Source: Candidatus Nanohalarchaeota archaeon
GTDB lineage: Archaea; EX4484-52; B79-G9
Direction: 5' to 3'
NCBI GenBank assembly: GCA_030635525.1
Contig: DAOVYR010000045.1
Coordinates: 1 to 7,845, forward strand
Length of the DNA stretch: 7,845 bases
The notes under the pieces are model-generated. The model made no database searches. It was not told the origin of the DNA and saw nothing but the letters and a program-made list of their open reading frames with translations. A program made the translations under genes and the position numbers. Shown here piece after piece: positions 5,620-7,845 of the stretch; position 1 is the stretch's first letter; every line of letters begins with the position of its first letter.

Positions 5620-7636
5620 ACACTATTTTGAACGCCATACGGGAATTTATGTTTTGACAGTATTATCTATAGTCGTCTTGTTTTCATCCCTTGCTTTTGC
5701 AGATTCGTGTTCAGATACTGATGGCGGGATTGTTTACACGCAGAAAGGGATTGTTGAAGTAAAAGATACTGACGGGAATGTTATTTCTACAGATACAGAC
5801 CAATGCGAGATATTCGATGTAAGACTATTGGCGGAATATTACTGTGATTCAGACGTTGTAAAAGTGAAAACATATACCTGCCCCACTCCATGCGATAATG
5901 GCAAATGTGATCCTGCCCCGGATACCTGTTCTTATTATGATTATGACTTTTTCCCGCCAGCAGGCCCCTTAGATGGTTGTGATACCGGTTTTACCTGCTG
6001 TATGGATGCATGCCTTGCCTGTGGTACAGATAGAACACTGTGCTGTTCTGTGGATGGCGACGATGGGGATTGTTGCGATGCTACAGAGGTGTGTGATGAA
6101 GACAAAGGCAAATGCATAAAGGTAAATTGCGACGATCCGACAGACCCGAATTATTGCACGATATGCGATTTTTGCTATGACAGCATCCAGAACTGCGGTG
6201 AGGCATGCATTGATGGTGGCGGCTTCTGTGTATCAGGAAGCGAATACACTGCAGGAGTCTATCCAGTGATAGATGTTTTTGGTATAGAAGGATCATTGCT
6301 CACAGATTACCTTGTTGAAGATGTAGAAATATACTATAGTGACATTTTCAGGTGCTTTGACGGGCTGGACAATGATTATGATTGCTTAATTGATTCTGCG
6401 GACCCGGATTGTTCATTTATACTGCCTCCAGGCGCCTGTATTGATTCCGATGGCGATGGATATGGTCTTGGATCCGGGTGTTTGGGTGCTGACTGCGACG
6501 ACACAGACCCGGCCATCTGGATAAACTGCGATACGACACCTCCACAGGTCAACATAACCATAGACAACAATGATACATACGCAAACAAATTATCTGTGAC
6601 ACTTAATCTTCAATATTCAGATGATATCTCACTGCCGGCTCAACTCCGGTGCAGATTCTCAGATGATAATATTACCTACACTCCATGGGATGCATGCACA
6701 CCATCAAAAACCTGGGTATTATCTGGTCCGGACGGGACTAACACAGTCTATATCGACGTCAAGGACGCCCAGGGAAACATAAATGACACAGAAAGCGATT
6801 CAATAATACTTGATACAACACCGCCCTTATCAGATACTCGCGTGATACCCGATCCTTCACAATCCTTTGCAAATGTTACCTTTGAAACCACTTGTTTAGA
6901 CAGCATTTCCGGTTGTGACAGTACAATTATCGACATCTATTCAGACACATGTATCATCAATCATGGTGGCACCGCCATAAACTGCACACTGAAACTGCCC
7001 TTTCAATGTGAAGATAATGTATATATTTATTCCGCAAACACGAAAGACATTGCGGGCAATTTGAATAAGACAGACAGCACATTCACCGTCAAAAAAATGG
7101 ACGGATGTTCATGCATCATGTCAGATGAATGTTTTTCACTCTCATGCATAGCAAATGAGATATGCTCGCCTCAAATACCCCCTGAGATAAGTTTTGCCTC
7201 CGCTGGCAGCTTTGAGATACCTCTGGGTAATACAGAGATAATTGTTTTAAGGCTTAAAAATCCGATGAGTATCCAGGATTCAATAAAGCTCAGCATCTAT
7301 ACAGACCCTTCTGTAATGCAGCAATGGTCATATTTTGAAGGCGAAAGATACACAGAAAACCACGACACAAAAACAATACAGTTTGGACCCCAATCCGAAC
7401 AATTGGTGCCATTATACATCTATGGCGGAAAGACAGGCACCTATCGGCTGACCATAGACGCAGAATCACTTACGACGAGCCAGCGCTCCTACAACAAGAC
7501 CACTCTAAGTGTTGTTCTCAAAGAAAAAGATGGCATAGATTCAACGACACCTGGCATGCACCTTATAGGCATACTCATTATCCTGATTTTCGCAACATTC
7601 ATCGCGACGAAAAGAATCACAGATTCTCATGCGTAA
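5606..7636 (+). CDS. Membrane-anchored Cys-rich, Ig-like surface protein with metal-binding motif
   Basis: Type I exported protein of 676 residues from ATG 5606; no named family as a whole. Residues 1-32 are a signal peptide ending AFA before D33. Residues 33-101 form a DPANN-style module (SDTDGG, QKG, LLAEYYC, TYTCPTPCDNGKC) with cysteines at 35, 67, 80, 92, 96 and 101. About 19 more cysteines follow up to about residue 220. CFDGLDNDYDCLIDSADPDC (250-269) and DSDGDGYG with DCDDTDPAI (280-304) resemble MopE-like and DxDxDG metal-binding motifs, probably for calcium. Two Ig-like domains each begin DTTPP (309 and 403). A small Cys cluster (about 500-520), another beta domain and a C-terminal membrane helix (about 651-669) end in a short basic tail. 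Many NxS/T sequons suit glycosylation. ATG 5564 is possible, but it adds 14 residues before a good signal peptide and abuts a TATA-like box. It overlaps the upstream gene by 14 bases, so the two proteins probably act together. Confidence 0.8.
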   Translation: MNPFKHYFERHTGIYVLTVLSIVVLFSSLAFADSCSDTDGGIVYTQKGIVEVKDTDGNVISTDTDQCEIFDVRLLAEYYCDSDVVKVKTYTCPTPCDNGKCDPAPDTCSYYDYDFFPPAGPLDGCDTGFTCCMDACLACGTDRTLCCSVDGDDGDCCDATEVCDEDKGKCIKVNCDDPTDPNYCTICDFCYDSIQNCGEACIDGGGFCVSGSEYTAGVYPVIDVFGIEGSLLTDYLVEDVEIYYSDIFRCFDGLDNDYDCLIDSADPDCSFILPPGACIDSDGDGYGLGSGCLGADCDDTDPAIWINCDTTPPQVNITIDNNDTYANKLSVTLNLQYSDDISLPAQLRCRFSDDNITYTPWDACTPSKTWVLSGPDGTNTVYIDVKDAQGNINDTESDSIILDTTPPLSDTRVIPDPSQSFANVTFETTCLDSISGCDSTIIDIYSDTCIINHGGTAINCTLKLPFQCEDNVYIYSANTKDIAGNLNKTDSTFTVKKMDGCSCIMSDECFSLSCIANEICSPQIPPEISFASAGSFEIPLGNTEIIVLRLKNPMSIQDSIKLSIYTDPSVMQQWSYFEGERYTENHDTKTIQFGPQSEQLVPLYIYGGKTGTYRLTIDAESLTTSQRSYNKTTLSVVLKEKDGIDSTTPGMHLIGILIILIFATFIATKRITDSHA

Positions 7637-7845
7637 TCGGCATAAACTTCAGCCCGTATTGCACAATCCCTTCCTTCCCATCCTCATAAATCTTCCTGAA
7701 AGTCGTCTCAACACGCAACCCCATCCCGAGCTTCTCGAAATCGCAGTCAACAACCTGCCCGAGCACATTAGGGCCATTCTCGTCCATCTTGACAATAGCA
7801 AGCGCATAAGGCGCACCCTTCTCAAACCCTGCCGGCGGCGCAGAA
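7617..7845 (-). CDS. 3' end of a DUF35 OB-fold (acyl-CoA-associated) protein, cut by the window edge
   Basis: The last 75 codons of a minus-strand gene are visible, ending in TGA at 7619-7617. The sequence begins SAPPAGFEKGAPYALAIVKM, continues through NVLGQVVDCDFEKLGMGLRV and ends FRKIYEDGKEGIVQYGLKFMPI plus a short tail. This is the C-terminal OB-fold of DUF35 proteins; the usual N-terminal zinc ribbon would lie beyond the window. In archaea such proteins form a complex with acetoacetyl-CoA thiolase and HMG-CoA synthase at the start of the mevalonate pathway, channelling the CoA intermediate, so those genes are expected upstream, off the right edge. The stop lies inside the last codons of the convergent surface-protein gene, giving a 20-base tail-to-tail overlap. 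Confidence 0.85.
   Translation of the reverse strand, partial: SAPPAGFEKGAPYALAIVKMDENGPNVLGQVVDCDFEKLGMGLRVETTFRKIYEDGKEGIVQYGLKFMPITHENL

Overview
The window looks archaeal. Four things point that way. The minus-strand genes encode a geranylgeranyl-reductase-family flavoprotein and the C-terminal part of a DUF35 OB-fold protein, the type that accompanies thiolase and HMG-CoA synthase in the archaeal mevalonate pathway. TATA boxes of archaeal type (TTTATATA-like) lie at suitable distances from gene starts. GTG and TTG appear to serve as starts. Finally, there is a pair of large secreted proteins, one carrying an N-terminal Cys-rich module of a style I associate with DPANN and Altiarchaeota surface proteins. 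The phylum cannot be fixed from 7.8 kb. An Altiarchaeota-like lineage is a reasonable guess, because lipid-synthesis genes are present beside DPANN-style surface proteins.

Positions 1-3028 hold a compact minus-strand gene string. In transcription order it runs: a multi-pass membrane protein resembling an ECF transporter S component (3028-2357), a geranylgeranyl reductase family protein (2333-1242), a MurG/GT28-like glycosyltransferase (1245-70), and the first 23 codons of a further gene that leaves the window (70-1). The last three are joined by a 4-base and a 1-base stop/start overlap, so they are probably co-translated. A reductase that saturates isoprenoid chains next to a GT-B glycosyltransferase suggests work on polyprenyl or archaeol lipids, such as a glycolipid or a lipid carrier. 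A perfect TTTATATA box inside the end of the membrane protein gene may give the reductase its own promoter.

Positions 3029-3375 are a noncoding divergent spacer with a 7-bp inverted repeat, followed by a strong TATA box at 3386-3393.

Positions 3376-7636 hold two overlapping plus-strand genes for exported proteins. The first has a signal peptide and about 13 degenerate Gly-rich repeats, predicted to fold as a beta-helix, with Cys-bearing loops. The second has a signal peptide, about 25 cysteines in its N-terminal quarter, a DxDxDG/MopE-like metal-binding segment, two Ig-like domains and a C-terminal membrane anchor. I infer a surface fibre or adhesin and its anchored partner. This pair is the most novel part of the window. 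In both genes the first ATG of the open frame falls in or next to a TATA-like box, and the signal peptide starts further downstream, so the longest-frame starts are probably wrong. For the first gene the best-placed start codon is ATA.

Positions 7617-7845 hold the 3' end of the DUF35 gene on the minus strand. It converges on the second surface-protein gene and overlaps it by 20 bases.
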